Positions 33,858 through 34,756 of a stretch of 34,756 nt of DNA are shown one piece after another; the first letter of the stretch is position 1, and each line of letters starts with the position of its first letter. The stretch comes from an uncultured Ruminiclostridium sp. (GTDB taxonomy: Bacteria > Bacillota > Clostridia > Oscillospirales > Ruminococcaceae): NCBI GenBank assembly GCA_944386545.1, contig CALXBK010000019.1:1-34756 (forward strand). Reading direction: 5' to 3'. Below the pieces are notes generated by a model. That model was not told the DNA's origin and did no database searches. It saw only the letters and a list, made by a program, of their open reading frames with translations. The position numbers and the translations under genes are program-made.

Positions 33858-33873
33858 AAACATTGGAGCATTC

Positions 33874-33927
33874 TTGACAAACTTCAGTCTATATGTTACT
33901 ATTGTTATGCAACATCTGTTGTATAAC
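33874..33927 (+). promoter_or_regulatory. Promoter and operator of the second TetR gene
   Basis: TTGACA (33874-33879), 17 bp, TACTAT (33897-33902) is followed by the imperfect palindrome GTTATGCAACA-TC-TGTTGTATAAC at 33904-33927 (10 of 11 bases pair). ATATGTTAC, one half of the first TetR operator, recurs at 33891-33899 over the -10 box. Confidence 0.8.
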
Positions 33928-33950
33928 AAATGCGAAAGGAAGGTAAATAA

Positions 33951-34319
33951 ATGCCACCAAAAGCCAAAATAACTAAAGCTATGATTTTAGATACTGTTTT
34001 GAATATTACAAAGGAAACGGGCTTTGAAGCTGTAAATGCAAGAAACATAGCAGGCAAGCTCCAATGTTCTACAAGACCTATATTCACTTGCTATGAAAAT
34101 AGTTGTGCTTCGCTGCTTCTTGCGAACGGTGTTCCTATGAAGCAGATACAGGAATGGCTCGGACACAGCGATTTTTCCACCACAGCAAATATCTATGCTC
34201 ACCTTGACTACAGTTCTAAGCTGTTGTCGGCGCAGGCAATGGTAAGCGGAATGGCATTGCCGGAGAACGTGGATTTCGGCAGTAAGTGGGAGAACGTAGC
34301 AGAAAAATGCAGGGGATAA
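33951..34319 (+). pseudogene. Chimeric ORF: TetR DNA-binding domain joined to the C-terminus of a tyrosine integrase
   Basis: The 122-residue frame has two unrelated parts. Residues 1-50 are a TetR helix-turn-helix (ITKAMILDTVLNITKETGFE, then NARNIAGKLQCSTRPIFTCY) of the same group as the gene at 30845, with a promoter, operator and AAGGAAGG ribosome-binding site. From residue 51 the sequence is SCASLLLANGVPMKQIQEWL then GHSDFSTTANIYAHLDYSSK, the end of a tyrosine recombinase, including the conserved His of LGH and the catalytic Tyr of IYAHLDY. The arginine and first half are missing. The junction near 34098 keeps the frame. It may yield a dimerless DNA-binding peptide; it cannot recombine. 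I treat it as a deletion product. Confidence 0.75.
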
Positions 34320-34756
34320 AAAGAAGAGCTATTATTTCCAAAATTATGGAAAGAACAGCTGAAAATCGGGTGATTTTTGGTGTGGGTATAAAAAAGAAAA
34401 AATCCAGAAACCCGCATGGTTACTGAATTTTTCGATGGAAGGGCAGCATAAAATGATCCCCCTCAGGATATAGGATTGAACTCTCACACGGGACAAGACA
34501 TACAACGACAGTAACCAAGCACTTTTGAGGATATCTGAAATAGAGGAGGGAAACAGATTACAAAGTTTTACGCTTTTGTGATCAAAATATTTGTCGGGAT
34601 CATTTAACGATATTATAATATGTTAAAAATACTTTATGTGTTATGGTGAATTGCTCAGGCAATTGATACAGCATTTTTAAAGGCACTTCGGAAAATTTTG
34701 TGTAAAAAGGAATCCAAACAGATAAGAAAATAGATAACAAATATGGTTTTCCGTTT
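34320..34756. other. Non-coding AT-rich stretch to the window end
   Basis: There is no open frame with a credible start. This stretch follows the integrase fragment and may contain the right end of the decayed element, but I could not identify an attachment-site repeat within the window. Confidence 0.4.

Noticed and set aside
33951..34319. Reading this gene as an ordinary short TetR regulator
   Set aside because: After residue 50 the sequence is clearly tyrosine-recombinase, not a TetR ligand-binding domain.
34440..34510. tRNA-like segment (GTTCAATCC on the minus strand) as a possible attachment site
   Set aside because: The T-stem does not pair and no acceptor or anticodon stem can be drawn.

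Overview
The window looks like chromosomal DNA of a gut-type clostridial Firmicute, most likely Oscillospiraceae/Ruminococcaceae. The grounds are the tilS-hpt-ftsH and gdpP-rplI-dnaB gene orders, RNase J, CdaA/CdaR, an FMN riboswitch in front of an ECF riboflavin transporter, a ferredoxin-dependent 2-oxoacid oxidoreductase, and Tn1549-type accessory genes. The species cannot be fixed from the sequence alone.

Bases 1-28,206 are ordinary, moderately GC-rich chromosome. From the left they hold: a possible insertion-sequence end at the window edge; ribU under an FMN riboswitch with its own terminator; a five-gene operon (P-loop ATPase, ferredoxin, then the alpha, beta and gamma subunits of a 2-oxoacid:ferredoxin oxidoreductase); a small MITE-like inverted-repeat element; and ftsH, hpt, tilS, dnaB, rplI, gdpP and an RNase J gene, all on the minus strand. 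The RNase J gene has a leader of about 480 nt rich in stems behind a consensus promoter. Next come a nucleotidyltransferase fused to a degenerate phosphohexomutase-like domain, a divergent pair (Se/S carrier-like protein plus cysteine desulfurase-like enzyme), and cdaA-cdaR. After these lie a membrane-anchored GH59-type galactosidase with an AraC regulator upstream, an amidohydrolase, a PAS/kinase-like orphan and a 5'-truncated hypothetical gene. Cyclic di-AMP synthesis (CdaA/CdaR) and breakdown (GdpP) are both encoded here.

Bases 28,207-34,756 are AT-richer, mosaic accessory DNA full of broken genes. An ISL3-family remnant has cut off a prepilin-peptidase-like gene. A lipoprotein gene carries two frameshifts. 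An AbiEi/DUF6577-type antitoxin gene is frameshifted and fused to an unrelated, possibly pilus-related tail, yet it keeps a well-preserved set of three operator copies around its promoter. A TetR gene has an in-frame stop. Then come a GNAT acetyltransferase, a Cys-rich KTR protein, an XRE regulator, a hairpin-rich intergenic stretch and a Tn1549-type sigma-like protein. The last gene is a chimeric ORF that joins the DNA-binding domain of a second, related TetR to the C-terminus of a tyrosine integrase.

I found no rRNA, tRNA or CRISPR array and no complete, clearly new multi-gene system. The best candidates for undescribed biology are the RNase J leader, the two chimeric ORFs, the operator set of the antitoxin remnant, and the degenerate mutase domain beside cdaA-cdaR where glmM would be expected. 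Promoters were called by eye from -35/-10 hexamers and spacing; family assignments come from recognised motifs, not database searches.
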